Positions 47,201 to 56,211 of a stretch of 64,000 nucleotides of DNA are shown here, piece by piece. A model generated the notes under the pieces. That model was not told where the DNA came from. It made no database searches and saw only the letters and a program-made list of their open reading frames with translations. Source of the DNA: Caldilineae bacterium (GTDB lineage Bacteria > Chloroflexota > Anaerolineae > DUEN01); assembly GCA_011176545.1 (NCBI GenBank), contig DUEN01000003.1, positions 1 through 64,000 of the forward strand. The letters are read 5' to 3'. Positions within the stretch are counted from its first letter, which is position 1. The number at the start of each line of letters is the position of its first letter. The position numbers and the translations under genes were made by a program.

Positions 47201-47301
47201 TCAACCCTCCTCTATTTGTCAGGCTTATCTGCAACGTACCATAGGGACGGCATCCCGTCAAATGACGTCAATATCGACAAAAATCCTGAGAGGTCACAGG
47301 A

Positions 47302-47928
47302 ATGGAATCTCCTCCCTCCTTCTGGAAGCGCTGGCTGCGGTTATTGCAGTTCAATCTCATGTATCTGGGGCGACCGCCTTGGGATACAGGCGTGACTCCT
47401 CCCGAACTCGTGGAGGTGGTGGAGGACGGTGTGGTGCCGCCTGGCCGGGCGATCGACCTGGGATGCGGCACGGGCACCAACGCGATTTACCTGGCCTGGC
47501 ATGGCTTTGACGTGATCGGCGTGGACAGCGCGGTGCTAGCCATCCTCAAGGCGCGCTGGAGAGCCCGCCGCGCTGGTGTACGCGTCCGCTTTCGCCTGGG
47601 ATTGGTCACCCGGCTGGACTTCCTCCGCCAGCCGGTACACTTCGCGTTGGATATCGGATGTCTGCACGGGTTGTGGGAGGCCGATCGGCCTAGATACGCG
47701 GTCGCGCTGGCCCGACACATACGCCCCGGTGGCTATTATCTGCTATACGCATGGGGCAACCGGGGATGGGCCGGGCTGGATCCGCCCGAGGTGGCCGCAC
47801 TGTTCGAAGACGCTTTCGAGATCCTCTGGACCCGCGAGGGCGAGGAGCATGGAACACCGTCGTTCTGGTATCTGATGCGACGGCGTCCCATCGATCGCCT
47901 TCCCGCCCTGAATAGGAGCGATTCATGA
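47302..47928 (+). CDS. Class I SAM-dependent methyltransferase
   Basis: A 208-residue methyltransferase with motif I AIDLGCGTGTNAIYLA and motif II-like VIGVDSA. The PWDTGVTPPELVEVV opening is like thiopurine/tellurite-type methyltransferases. AGAGGTCACAGGA precedes the ATG. Its last five codons and stop fall inside a family A-type palindrome (47912-47939), so the 3' end may have been reshaped by that repeat. Confidence 0.85.
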   Translation: MESPPSFWKRWLRLLQFNLMYLGRPPWDTGVTPPELVEVVEDGVVPPGRAIDLGCGTGTNAIYLAWHGFDVIGVDSAVLAILKARWRARRAGVRVRFRLGLVTRLDFLRQPVHFALDIGCLHGLWEADRPRYAVALARHIRPGGYYLLYAWGNRGWAGLDPPEVAALFEDAFEILWTREGEEHGTPSFWYLMRRRPIDRLPALNRSDS

Positions 47929-47987
47929 ATCGCCCCTGTATATCCAATTGGGGTGGGGCGACGCAGCGCAGTGGAGCTGCGCCGCCC
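47912..47987. repeat. Two family A-type palindromes at a convergent gene end
   Basis: Copy 1 at 47912-47939 is centred on ATTCATGAAT with arms ending GGAGCG/CGCCCC, and contains the methyltransferase stop codon. Copy 2 at 47956-47987 is GGGCGACGCAGC / GCTGCGCCGCCC around an 8-base loop. Confidence 0.7.
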
Positions 47988-48009
47988 TAACTCTCATTTC
48001 CTCAATTCA

Positions 48010-48984
48010 TCAATAGCCGAGCCGCTTATCGACTTCGTTAATCAACGGCTGGCCAGCCTGATAACGTCTCAAGTTCTCGGTGAAGATCTCCACCACGCGG
48101 TCGGCATAGTACGGCGTGATACCCGCGTAGTGGGGCGTGATGATCACGTTCTCCATGTCCCATAGCGGCGAGTCCTCGGGCAGCGGCTCTTCCTCGAACA
48201 CGTCCAGCCCGGCCCCGGCGATCCATCCCTCCCGAAGCGCCCGGATGAGCGCCTCCTCTTGGATGATGGCGCCCCGCCCGATGTTGATGATATAGGCTGT
48301 CTCCTTCATGGCTCGGAGCTCCCGCTCCCCGATGAGGTCCTGGGTCTCCCGGGTCAACGGCGTGGTGATCACTACCCAGTCGGCCTGGGGCAGCATCTCC
48401 AGCAGTTGATCGGGCCCGTACATCCGATCGATCCAGGGCGATCCTTTCTCCGGGTGGCGGCGCAGGCCGAGCACGCGCATGTTGAGCCCTTTCGCCTTCT
48501 CGGCCGTCTTCTCGCCGATGGCGCCCACGCCGATCAATCCCATGGTGGCCCCATCCAGTTCGAGGACCTTGTGATCTCGCGACCAGCGATGCCGTACCTG
48601 ATCGCGCACGCAACGCTGGATATCCCGAGCCAGCGCCAGCATGAGGGCCAGGATGTGCTCGCTGATGGGGATGGCGTGCACGCCTGAGGCGTTGGTGATG
48701 ATCAGATCGCTCTCAGCGATCTCAGGGTATCGCATCAGCCAGTCCACACCCGCGCCTGTCGTCTGGAGCCAGCGTAACCGTGGTGCCTCCAGCAGACGCT
48801 CCCGCGGCAGGCCGCCCAGCGCGACGTCCACCTTCGGGATGAGATCATCCCATCTTCGCTCCAGCTCCTCACGATCCCGCACGACGATCAACTCCGCATC
48901 CGGCGCGGCCTGACGGATGGCTTGTAAATGACGTTCCTGCAGTTCATAGGCGATCAGGATGGCTTCGATGCGTCTGCCGTTCAA
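48010..48984 (-). CDS. D-isomer-specific 2-hydroxyacid dehydrogenase
   Basis: A 324-residue NAD-dependent dehydrogenase. The nucleotide loop is GLIGVGAIGEKTAEKAKG; catalytic Arg in INIGRGAII, Glu in DVFEEEPLP and His in ITPHYAG. Substrate unknown. It starts with a TTG preceded by GAGGAGGGGAGAAG. It is divergent from the nitrilase-fold gene. Confidence 0.92.
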   Translation of the reverse strand: MNGRRIEAILIAYELQERHLQAIRQAAPDAELIVVRDREELERRWDDLIPKVDVALGGLPRERLLEAPRLRWLQTTGAGVDWLMRYPEIAESDLIITNASGVHAIPISEHILALMLALARDIQRCVRDQVRHRWSRDHKVLELDGATMGLIGVGAIGEKTAEKAKGLNMRVLGLRRHPEKGSPWIDRMYGPDQLLEMLPQADWVVITTPLTRETQDLIGERELRAMKETAYIINIGRGAIIQEEALIRALREGWIAGAGLDVFEEEPLPEDSPLWDMENVIITPHYAGITPYYADRVVEIFTENLRRYQAGQPLINEVDKRLGY

Positions 48985-49165
48985 CTTCTCCCCTCCTCGA
49001 TTTGGTGTGGTTGTATGTGCAGAGCGACATTTTACAGCGGGCGCGGCGGATCGTCAGCGGTGGTGCTTCCGATGTGGCATATCCTGGGGCTTTTGTCCCC
49101 CTGAGATGGGCATGGTACAATGCGTTTCGTTGGGGCGCCATGGATTTCGCTTTGAGGAGGCCCGG

Positions 49166-50536
49166 ATGGATACAGCTATCGTTGCCTCTGCTCAGCAGCG
49201 GCTACGTCTCCATGAGTCGCTGGAGGACTATCGCCACGATTGTATACGTTTCCTGCGCATGGCCCAAAGCAAGGGGGCTTCCCTCGTCGTCTTTCCTGAG
49301 CTCTCAGGGCTGATGGCGGTGGTCCCCCACCTGCCCGGTGTGCGCGCCAGCCTGTTGCGACAGGCGGACCAGGGGCGTCGGCCTGGCGTCTCGCTTTGGA
49401 AGCGCGCCAAGGCCCGCATGGCCGGATCCACGGCCGAGCTCTTGCGGGTGGACTTCCGGGCGGTGTTAGCTCGCCAGCTGGCTGAAGGGGGGAACGCGCT
49501 ACGCCAGGAGATCGAGCGGTTCTTCGCCAGCCTGGCGCGCGGCTATGGGGTGCATATCATCGCGGGCGCGGGATACTTGCCCGGAGAGGGCCCCGGCCAA
49601 CGATCCCTCGCCCTGGCCTTCAGCCCGCAGGGGGAGATGATCGGCGAGGCGGCTCGCGTCACTGTGTCCCCGGAGGACGAGGACCTGATCGCTCCAGGCG
49701 ATGGGTGGGAGGTGCTCGATACGCCGGTGGGGCGGATCGGCATCCTCATAGGAGGTGATGTGCTGTATCCGGAGACGGCGCGGCTGTTGGCCTATCGCGG
49801 GGTTGAGATCCTCGTGGTCCTAGCGGCGACTAGCGACCCGGCATTGGCGGCTCGCATCCGGGCGGCCGCGCTGGCCCGCGCCCAGGAGAATCAGATCTTC
49901 GTGATCACCAGCTTCCTGATAGGCAACGATCCGTTGCGCGGGGACGGCGCGCAGTTCACTGGCCGATCGGCCATCATGGCGCCGGTGGAGATGACGGCCC
50001 GACACACGGGCATCATGGTGCAGATGGGCACCGCCCGGGCGGAGGGCTTGATCACCGCTGAGCTGAATTTCTACGCGCTGCGCGAGCTGTGGCAGCAGTC
50101 GGAGCCATCGGCGCGTCGGGGCCTGGCGTTGATGCTGGCTGGGCAGGGGTTGGTGACCGATTATACGCTGGGACGCTCCGTGGATGAGGCATGGGAGGAT
50201 GTGGAGGCGGCTCGGGAGAAGCGGCTCCTGTTGCCGGAGCCCACGATGCCACCTTCGATCTCGGTGACGGAGCTGCCCGTAGCAGCGGAGAGCGAGGCGG
50301 CGGGGGAGACGGAGCCGTCGGAGGCGTCCGTTGAGCCGATGGCGGAGTGGGAGCCCTCGGACGCCGTCGGTGGGCCTTCGCCGTTAGAGGAAGCGGCTGA
50401 GATGGATGAGGAGGCGCCTGTTGTGGGAGAGCCTGGGGGCGTTGAGGAGACATCCGAGGCCGCCGAGCCAGTTGCTGATGAGGAGAAGATCACCCACATA
50501 GCGAGGGACGACGCATCGGAAGAGGACACATTGTAA
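49166..50536 (+). CDS. Nitrilase-fold protein without the catalytic Cys, with an acidic tail
   Basis: A 456-residue carbon-nitrogen hydrolase fold. Catalytic Glu is present (VVFPELSG, Glu 45), but the Lys motif reads EAARVTV (Val 165 in place of Lys) and the nucleophile motif reads GILIGGDVLYPE where active enzymes have ICYD; Gly 196 replaces Cys. So two of three catalytic residues are missing. Residues about 370-456 are an acidic Glu/Ala/Pro tail. It may bind ligand or partner without hydrolysis. ATG at 49166 has GAGGAGG upstream; a longer frame start lies in the divergent gap. Confidence 0.82.
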   Translation: MDTAIVASAQQRLRLHESLEDYRHDCIRFLRMAQSKGASLVVFPELSGLMAVVPHLPGVRASLLRQADQGRRPGVSLWKRAKARMAGSTAELLRVDFRAVLARQLAEGGNALRQEIERFFASLARGYGVHIIAGAGYLPGEGPGQRSLALAFSPQGEMIGEAARVTVSPEDEDLIAPGDGWEVLDTPVGRIGILIGGDVLYPETARLLAYRGVEILVVLAATSDPALAARIRAAALARAQENQIFVITSFLIGNDPLRGDGAQFTGRSAIMAPVEMTARHTGIMVQMGTARAEGLITAELNFYALRELWQQSEPSARRGLALMLAGQGLVTDYTLGRSVDEAWEDVEAAREKRLLLPEPTMPPSISVTELPVAAESEAAGETEPSEASVEPMAEWEPSDAVGGPSPLEEAAEMDEEAPVVGEPGGVEETSEAAEPVADEEKITHIARDDASEEDTL

Positions 50537-50944
50537 AACACTTCGGTCAACAGCTCATAAAGGGGGGCGACCCGCCGGGTCGCCCCTGCTCTGGCGACAC
50601 ATAACGCCATAGAGCTTCTCCACGTGTCGCCTATGCCGATATGAGTGATCTTTTAAAAAACCTTTGTGCCTTTTGCGTTCTTTGCGGTTAGGCGGAATGA
50701 TAATGGGGCGCGCAGCCGTGGTGGGTATGCATGGAACCGCGTAGGGGCGCAGCATGTGTGCCCCTACCTGTAGATCAATATACTGTGTCTGAGCAAGTAA
50801 GATACCACAAGATATGGTATAGTGGTGAGCAACTACGGTTAACTATGGCGCTACCGCAGCCGTGCGCCCCTACGAAAATGTGCTTCTTGGAGATATCTTC
50901 TCCGCGTCCTCTGCGCCTCCGCGGTTTTCTCAGGACCATCGTCC
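50537..50944. repeat. Composite repeat array between convergent genes
   Basis: No gene is seen. In order: family A palindrome 50564-50586, family B CTATGCCGATATGAGTG 50631-50647, a CCTTTGTGCCTTTTGCG segment (50661 on), a family A copy 50741-50767, a half copy GCAGCCGTGCGCCCCTAC near 50856-50873, and a family C block 50900-50926. Confidence 0.65.
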
Positions 50945-51157
50945 TCAGGCGCGTTTGACCAAATCGCCTATCTGTCGCGCGACGTTCAGCATGGCGATCC
51001 CCAGACGGATCCAGTCAGCGGGGGCGATCTGTGGAAGGGTATGGTCCTTGCCGGGAGTCTCCTCCGACTGTGAGCTGGTGTAGATCCAGGCGATGAGCGC
51101 TCCGAACAGAGCGCCAGCCAGGGCTCCGATGAGGATGCCGCGTGTGCGATGGCTCAC
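50945..51157 (-). CDS. Small YtxH-like membrane protein
   Basis: A 70-residue protein with one transmembrane helix (about 8-25, ILIGALAGALFGALIAWIY) and a short soluble tail with ILE-rich amphipathic end. It overlaps the upstream gene by 4 bases (ATGA), so the two are cotranslated. Function unknown; YtxH-type proteins often accompany general stress genes. Confidence 0.7.
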   Translation of the reverse strand: MSHRTRGILIGALAGALFGALIAWIYTSSQSEETPGKDHTLPQIAPADWIRLGIAMLNVARQIGDLVKRA

Positions 51158-51477
51158 GGTTTCACCTCGTCATCGTGGTCGCTATGTCGCGGGGATATCC
51201 CCTGCCATAAAGTGCGGGCGGCCGCCTGAGCGCCAGCCCACCAGGCGTGCACCTTAATGAGCGGTCGCACGACCCTTCGGCCGCCTCGTTGCACAGCGTC
51301 AGCTGCCTGGTGGGTGCGCCATTGCGCCCGGGGCATGAGGCCCTCCATGTGCCGACGTAGGTCGCGCATCCCTTTCACGCTGAGGACCAGCAACGTTAAC
51401 GGTATCGCCCATGCGATCATGGACAGGATGATGAGGAAGATGAGCGCGACGTTGGCCCATGTGTGGATGTGATTCAT
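51154..51477 (-). CDS. Small membrane protein, unknown
   Basis: A 107-residue protein with one or two hydrophobic segments near the N-terminus (about 8-35) and an Arg-rich C-terminal half ([21 protein letters not shown]). It is the first gene of the two-gene minus-strand unit with the YtxH-like gene. I do not recognise it. Confidence 0.6.
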   Translation of the reverse strand: MNHIHTWANVALIFLIILSMIAWAIPLTLLVLSVKGMRDLRRHMEGLMPRAQWRTHQAADAVQRGGRRVVRPLIKVHAWWAGAQAAARTLWQGISPRHSDHDDEVKP

Positions 51478-51594
51478 GGGAGCTCCTTAGCCCTGGGCGG
51501 ACATGACCTGATAGCTATTGTAACCCCAAGCGTGGGGCTAGGCAAGCTTGAGGAAAACGAAGAGCCCGTCTCGGACTGGGAGGAGGACTGCCGT

Positions 51595-52053
51595 ATGTCC
51601 AGGAAGATCGTGCTGGCAGGAGTGCTAGTGATTCTCCTGCTCTGCTTGATTATTCAGGTCATCCCCTATGGCCGTCGTCACTCGAATCCGTCCGTGCTCG
51701 CGGAGCCTAACTGGGATAGCCCGCGGACCAGGGAGCTCTTCTTCCGCGCGTGTGCGGATTGTCATAGCAACGAGACCGTATGGCCGTGGTACAGCAACAT
51801 CGCCCCTGTCTCCTGGCTGATTCAACGGGACGTGGAGGAGGGGCGCGCTGCGTTCAACGTCTCTGAGTGGGGCCGACCTGGTGAGAACGAGGGAGAAGAG
51901 GCCGCGGAGGCCGTGCGCGAAGGATCCATGCCTCCTGCCCTGTACGTCCTCCTGCATCCCAGGGCGCGGCTGTCCGCTTCTGAAAAGGACGAGTTCGTGA
52001 GGGGGCTCATCGCCACCTTCGGAAAAGAGGCTGAGGGAGAGGAGGAAGACTGA
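51595..52053 (+). CDS. Haem-binding domain protein (c-type, single CxxCH)
   Basis: A 152-residue membrane-anchored protein. N-terminal anchor about 5-25, then the haem-binding pattern [22 protein letters not shown] typical of the Haem_bd family. ATG at 51595 has GAGGAGG upstream. The C-terminus is acidic (EAEGEEED). It probably holds one haem c outside the membrane. It is followed by the glycosidase gene 32 bases on. Confidence 0.88.
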   Translation: MSRKIVLAGVLVILLLCLIIQVIPYGRRHSNPSVLAEPNWDSPRTRELFFRACADCHSNETVWPWYSNIAPVSWLIQRDVEEGRAAFNVSEWGRPGENEGEEAAEAVREGSMPPALYVLLHPRARLSASEKDEFVRGLIATFGKEAEGEEED

Positions 52054-52088
52054 TCTGTGACGATGAGGGATTTCCTACCGGGTGTGTG

Positions 52089-53225
52089 ATGGGATATTGG
52101 TCGCGAGTTCGCGGGTTATCGCGGCGGCTCGGCGCAGCCTGGCCCTGGGTATGGCGAGGGGCCTGGCTGATCGTGCTCCTAGCCTTCCTAGGGGCGCCGC
52201 CGCGGCCTCTGGTGACCATCGGCCCGCCGCAGCAGGTGCACACCATCAACCCTAAGATCGGCGTCCACACCCGGCTGACCGATGAGGTGGAGCCGTGGAA
52301 GATCAAGCGGACGTTGCAGATGGTGCGGGAGATGGGCGCGCCCTGGATCGTGGAGTATTTCCCGTGGGCCTACTACGAGCCGTCCCCCGGCGATTTCAAA
52401 TGGGAACATCCCGACCTGGTGGTCGATCACGCCCGCGCCCAGGGGCTGACGGTCATCGCCCGGCTGGGTTATGTGCCGGAGTGGGCCCGGCCCAAGTACA
52501 CCGTCACCAGTTATATCGATCCTGAGAGCTATGAGGCGTTCGGCGATTACGTGGCGGCGTTCGTCGCCCATTTCAAGGGGCGCGTGCGTCACCTCATCAT
52601 CTGGAATGAGCCCAACCTGAGCCTGGAGTGGGGGAAGCGTCCCCCAGATCCGGCCGCCTACGTCGAGCTGCTGCGGGTGGCCTACACGCGAGCCAAGGAG
52701 GTCGATCCCGAGGTCCAGGTGTTGGCTGGAGCGCTGGCTCCCACGTTGGCGCCGCCCGGCCATCCGGAGGCCATGAGCGACCTGGAGTATCTGCAACGCA
52801 TGTATGACGCGGGCGCGGCCGCCTATTTCGACGCGCTGGCGGCCCATAGTTATGGCTGGCGGTTCCCGCCTGATGAGCCGGCCGCGCCGGACGTCATCAA
52901 CTATGCCCGGGTGGAGCTGTTGCGGGAGATCATGGTGCGTAACGGCGACGTGGCGAAGCCAATCTACATCACCGAGGGCGGGTGGAACGATCACCCGCGT
53001 TGGAGCAAGGCCGTACGCCCCGCCCAGCGGGTGGCGTATACTGTGCGCGCCTATCAGAAGGCGGCCGAGGAGTGGCCCTGGGTGGAGGCCGTCTGCCTGT
53101 GGGCCTTTCGCTTCCCCTGGCCCACGCACACGTATCGGGATTACTTCGCCTTCGTGGCCACGGATTTCACGCCGCGGCCGGTGTATCTGGCCGTGCAGCA
53201 GTACGCCCGGGGGGAGGCGCCGTGA
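52089..53225 (+). CDS. Membrane-anchored clan A glycoside hydrolase (GH39/GH5-like)
   Basis: A 378-residue protein with an N-terminal anchor (about 20-38), then a TIM-barrel glycosidase. The acid/base Glu is in HLIIWNEPNLSLEW and the nucleophile Glu in IYITEGGWND. Family is clan A; exact family and sugar not certain. The stop overlaps the start of the next gene (GTGA), so it is made together with a solute-binding protein, probably as an outside sugar-sensing or capturing pair (inference). Confidence 0.82.
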   Translation: MGYWSRVRGLSRRLGAAWPWVWRGAWLIVLLAFLGAPPRPLVTIGPPQQVHTINPKIGVHTRLTDEVEPWKIKRTLQMVREMGAPWIVEYFPWAYYEPSPGDFKWEHPDLVVDHARAQGLTVIARLGYVPEWARPKYTVTSYIDPESYEAFGDYVAAFVAHFKGRVRHLIIWNEPNLSLEWGKRPPDPAAYVELLRVAYTRAKEVDPEVQVLAGALAPTLAPPGHPEAMSDLEYLQRMYDAGAAAYFDALAAHSYGWRFPPDEPAAPDVINYARVELLREIMVRNGDVAKPIYITEGGWNDHPRWSKAVRPAQRVAYTVRAYQKAAEEWPWVEAVCLWAFRFPWPTHTYRDYFAFVATDFTPRPVYLAVQQYARGEAP

Positions 53226-54028
53226 GCCGTCGATGGGCCCTGCCAGCGCTGGCCGTCGTAGCGATCGCTTCAATCGTTGTGGCATGGTGGCTGTTCCGCC
53301 CGCGCCAGGACGCGCATTGGCGCCGTATCATAGATACAGGTGTGTGGCGCGTCGCCATCGACCCCAGCTTCCCGCCCTTCGAGTCCACCGGGCCGGATGG
53401 GGAGCTGATCGGCTTTGACGTCGATCTGGCGCGCGCCATCGCCGTTCGCTGGGGCGTAGAGGTGCGCTTCGAGCTTATCGGCTTCGATGGGCTGCTGGAT
53501 AGCGTGTGGGCCGGCCAGGTGGACAGCGTGATATCGGCCTATCCGTTGCAACCCCAATACGCCCGCGATGTGGGCTATTCGATCCCTTACTTCGAGGCGG
53601 GCGTGGTGCTCGTCGCGCGGGAAGGGAGCGGGATCGAGGGGATCGAGGATCTGCGCGGCCGCCGGGTGGCCGTGGAGTGGGGATCGGAAGGGGATGTGCA
53701 GGCGCGCAAGCTGGCCCGCCGGCTGGGTGATCTGTCCATCGTGCCGTTGGAGAGCCCGGACCTGGCTGTGGGAGCGGTGGTGGATGGCCAGGCGGATGCG
53801 GCGCTGGTGGATGGGGTGACTGCCGCCCTGGCCATCGGACGGGGAGATCCGCTGATGATCGTGGGCGAGCCGTTGTCCCCGGCGCCGTACGTCATCGTCA
53901 CCCACGTGCGGGCTCACGCGCTGCTGGCGGCCATCAATCAGGCGCTGGAGGATCTGAAGGCGGAGGGGGTGCTGGACGAGCTGCGAGCGCGATGGTTCGG
54001 CCTGGGATGGTCTCGTAAGGCGCAGTAA
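53222..54028 (+). CDS. Family 3 extracellular solute-binding protein
   Basis: A 268-residue binding protein with one N-terminal anchor (about 5-24) and the family signature GFDVDLARAIAVRWGVEVRFE. GTG start at 53222 overlaps the upstream glycosidase stop, with GGGGAGG upstream. Family 3 proteins bind polar amino acids or similar. No permease or ATPase gene is near, so it is either a binding module for another system or a ligand sensor (inference). Confidence 0.88.
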   Translation: MSRRWALPALAVVAIASIVVAWWLFRPRQDAHWRRIIDTGVWRVAIDPSFPPFESTGPDGELIGFDVDLARAIAVRWGVEVRFELIGFDGLLDSVWAGQVDSVISAYPLQPQYARDVGYSIPYFEAGVVLVAREGSGIEGIEDLRGRRVAVEWGSEGDVQARKLARRLGDLSIVPLESPDLAVGAVVDGQADAALVDGVTAALAIGRGDPLMIVGEPLSPAPYVIVTHVRAHALLAAINQALEDLKAEGVLDELRARWFGLGWSRKAQ

Positions 54029-54033
54029 GAGCG

Positions 54034-54059
54034 GTAGGGACGAGGCATGCCGCCCTTAC
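54034..54059. repeat. Family A palindrome at a convergent gene end
   Basis: GTAGGGACGAGGCATGCCGCCCTTAC, given as two halves GTAGGGACGAGG and GCCGCCCTTAC, sits between the family 3 binding protein and the convergent M23 gene. It may terminate both. Confidence 0.6.
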
Positions 54060-54090
54060 ATGTCGTGTCCTCTGCGAGGGAACCGCGTCC

Positions 54091-55257
54091 CTAATCGACG
54101 GTCTGGATGATAACGAAAGTGGTCTGCCCTTCCTTAATTTCCACGTCCTGGCGGTAGATGCGGCCGTTGACCTTGGTCTCGATACGGTATTGCCCGACAG
54201 GCATATCCGCCAGCATGAAGTTCTCGCCCCAATCGTCGTCCGGGTTAATGTCGGGCAGGTCGAGGTAGGTGTATACCTGTTGCCAGATGCGGTCGAGTCG
54301 AGGGGCCTGGTAGATGAGGATGGGAACGTTGGCCCATGTGCGGCCCTCGGCGTTGATCAGGCGGCCGGCGAGGGTGCCATAGCCTGGCGTGGGCTTGAGC
54401 CATAGCTCGGGGTTACGCGTATGCGCGTAGTCATTCTGCCCGACCCGGACCTCCAGGTGCAGATGCGGTCCCAGGGCGATGCCAGTCATTCCAACGCGGC
54501 CGATGGGCTGGCCGGGTTGCACGATCTCGCCCGGCTGTACGTTGACCTCTGACAGGTGGCCGTACAGGACGAACACGGGCTGATCGTGATAGGTGCGCAA
54601 TAGCCGGAGGACGATGAGGTTGCCGTAGAAGTTGGGCTCGGGGCCCACGACGTGCTCCGCGTCGGTACCGGCGATGACGACCTCGGCCTCGGCGACGGCC
54701 AGCACGGGGGTGCCCTCCTCGTTGACGATGTCAACGCCGTGATGAGGGAGATACTGGCCGCGAGCATCGGTGCCGTAGGGGTACCAGGCGTTGGCATAGA
54801 TCTGCCCCCCGGGGCCGATGGGACGCTCCAACCAGTAGTGGTCCTGGGCTGCGGCGGGGTCAGGTGTGGGCCACGGCCGGCCGGGCACCAGCATCGGCGT
54901 GCTGTCCGGACCTGTTGCGAGCACCGTCGGTTGCGGCGAGAGTGTTTTCTCAAGCTGGGATGTTATGGTTACAATGGTAGTTGTGACGATCGCCGTTGGC
55001 GTGAGGGTGGGCGTATCCGTCGGTGTGGGGGAGGGTGTAGCGGTAGGGCTGGGCGTGGCCGTTGGCGTGTCGGTCGGCGTGATCGCTGGAGCGGCATCGG
55101 CATAGGATGGGGCCGGCCGGGCCGCGCGCTCGTTGGCCCAGGCGATCACGCCGGGGAGGAGCCCCAAACGTAAGGCGACCACGCTGGCGAGGGCCAGGGC
55201 CAGCAGGCTGAAGGTCAACAGGATCGGCAATCGTGATGAGTCGCGTCTTCTGTACAC
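54091..55257 (-). CDS. M23 peptidase with Pro/Thr linker and C-terminal beta domain
   Basis: A 388-residue secreted cell-wall peptidase. N-terminal anchor about 10-40, Pro/Thr linker about 55-90, M23 domain about 145-280 with zinc ligands in LPHHGVDI (His 173 region, Asp 176) and GPHLHLEV (His 265/267), plus LYGHLSEV. The C-terminal about 300-388 is a prealbumin-like beta domain. It cleaves peptidoglycan cross-links outside the cell. Confidence 0.92.
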   Translation of the reverse strand: MYRRRDSSRLPILLTFSLLALALASVVALRLGLLPGVIAWANERAARPAPSYADAAPAITPTDTPTATPSPTATPSPTPTDTPTLTPTAIVTTTIVTITSQLEKTLSPQPTVLATGPDSTPMLVPGRPWPTPDPAAAQDHYWLERPIGPGGQIYANAWYPYGTDARGQYLPHHGVDIVNEEGTPVLAVAEAEVVIAGTDAEHVVGPEPNFYGNLIVLRLLRTYHDQPVFVLYGHLSEVNVQPGEIVQPGQPIGRVGMTGIALGPHLHLEVRVGQNDYAHTRNPELWLKPTPGYGTLAGRLINAEGRTWANVPILIYQAPRLDRIWQQVYTYLDLPDINPDDDWGENFMLADMPVGQYRIETKVNGRIYRQDVEIKEGQTTFVIIQTVD

Positions 55258-55368
55258 GGCGAAATCGTCCAGACGGGGAAATCCCCGCTCTTATCTCTAC
55301 AGGATGCATCGCATCATAGCACATCGCCATCAGAGCGGCAAACGATTCGATAGGGATGGGAAGAGGAT

Positions 55369-56181
55369 ATGCGTCTGCGTTTCGATATCTTGACCCTGTT
55401 CCCGGACATGTTCTGCGGCCCGTTTGATGACAGCATCATCAAACGGGCGCGCGAGTCAGGGTTGATCTCGATCCATATCCATAACATCCGGGATTTTGCG
55501 CCGGGGAAGCATCGCGTCACTGATGACTATGCCTACGGCGGCGGCGGTGGCATGGTCATGAAGCCGGAGCCCATCTTCGCCTGCGTCGAGCATGTGTTAC
55601 AGGAGGAGCCAGAACTGGAGGAGAATCCTCCCATTATCCTGTTGACCCCTCAAGGCCGGCTGTTCACGCATCAGGTGGCCACGGAGCTGTCCCAACATCG
55701 CCGCCTGATCCTGATCTGCGGCCGATATGAGGGGGTGGACGAGCGGGTGCGGGAGCATCTGGTCACGGACGAGATCTCCATTGGGGATTACGTGCTCTCC
55801 GGCGGTGAGATCCCGGCCATGGTCATCGTGGACGCGGTGACCCGGCTGTTGCCCGGCGCGCTGGGATGTGCCGTGGCCCCGTTGCAGGACTCCCACGCGA
55901 TGGGGCTGTTGGAAGGGCCCCACTATACGCGCCCGGCCGAGTTCCGGGGCTGGCGAGTGCCCGAGATATTGCTCTCCGGCCATCATGCGGAAGTGGCGCG
56001 CTGGCGACGGCAGCAGGCGTTACGCCGCACGCTGGAGCGACGGCCCGACCTCCTGGCACGGGCCCCGCTGACGGCGGAGGACCGCGAGTTTCTGGCGTCT
56101 TTAGGGTATCATGGTCCCTTCGCGGATGACGACGAAGGGCGAGAGACCGAGGACGAAGGACGGACGACGGATGATGAATGA
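55369..56181 (+). CDS. trmD: tRNA (guanine-37-N1)-methyltransferase
   Basis: A 270-residue SPOUT enzyme that makes m1G37. It has [25 protein letters not shown] and [11 protein letters not shown], all family marks. It is not beside rimM, rpsP or rplS here. The last 20 or so residues are an acidic, low-complexity tail ([14 protein letters not shown]) that comes from a GACGAAGG-type repeat and is outside the family consensus. Confidence 0.95.
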   Translation: MRLRFDILTLFPDMFCGPFDDSIIKRARESGLISIHIHNIRDFAPGKHRVTDDYAYGGGGGMVMKPEPIFACVEHVLQEEPELEENPPIILLTPQGRLFTHQVATELSQHRRLILICGRYEGVDERVREHLVTDEISIGDYVLSGGEIPAMVIVDAVTRLLPGALGCAVAPLQDSHAMGLLEGPHYTRPAEFRGWRVPEILLSGHHAEVARWRRQQALRRTLERRPDLLARAPLTAEDREFLASLGYHGPFADDDEGRETEDEGRTTDDE

Positions 56182-56211
56182 CGAGGGATCAGGGTCCCCC
56201 TGTCCCTCGTC
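56180..56211. terminator. Hairpin between convergent trmD and UroD-like genes
   Basis: GACGAGGG and CCCTCGTC arms with AT and TCC internal bulges and GTCC loop, overlapping both stop codons. No T-run, so a bidirectional terminator is only likely. Confidence 0.5.
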
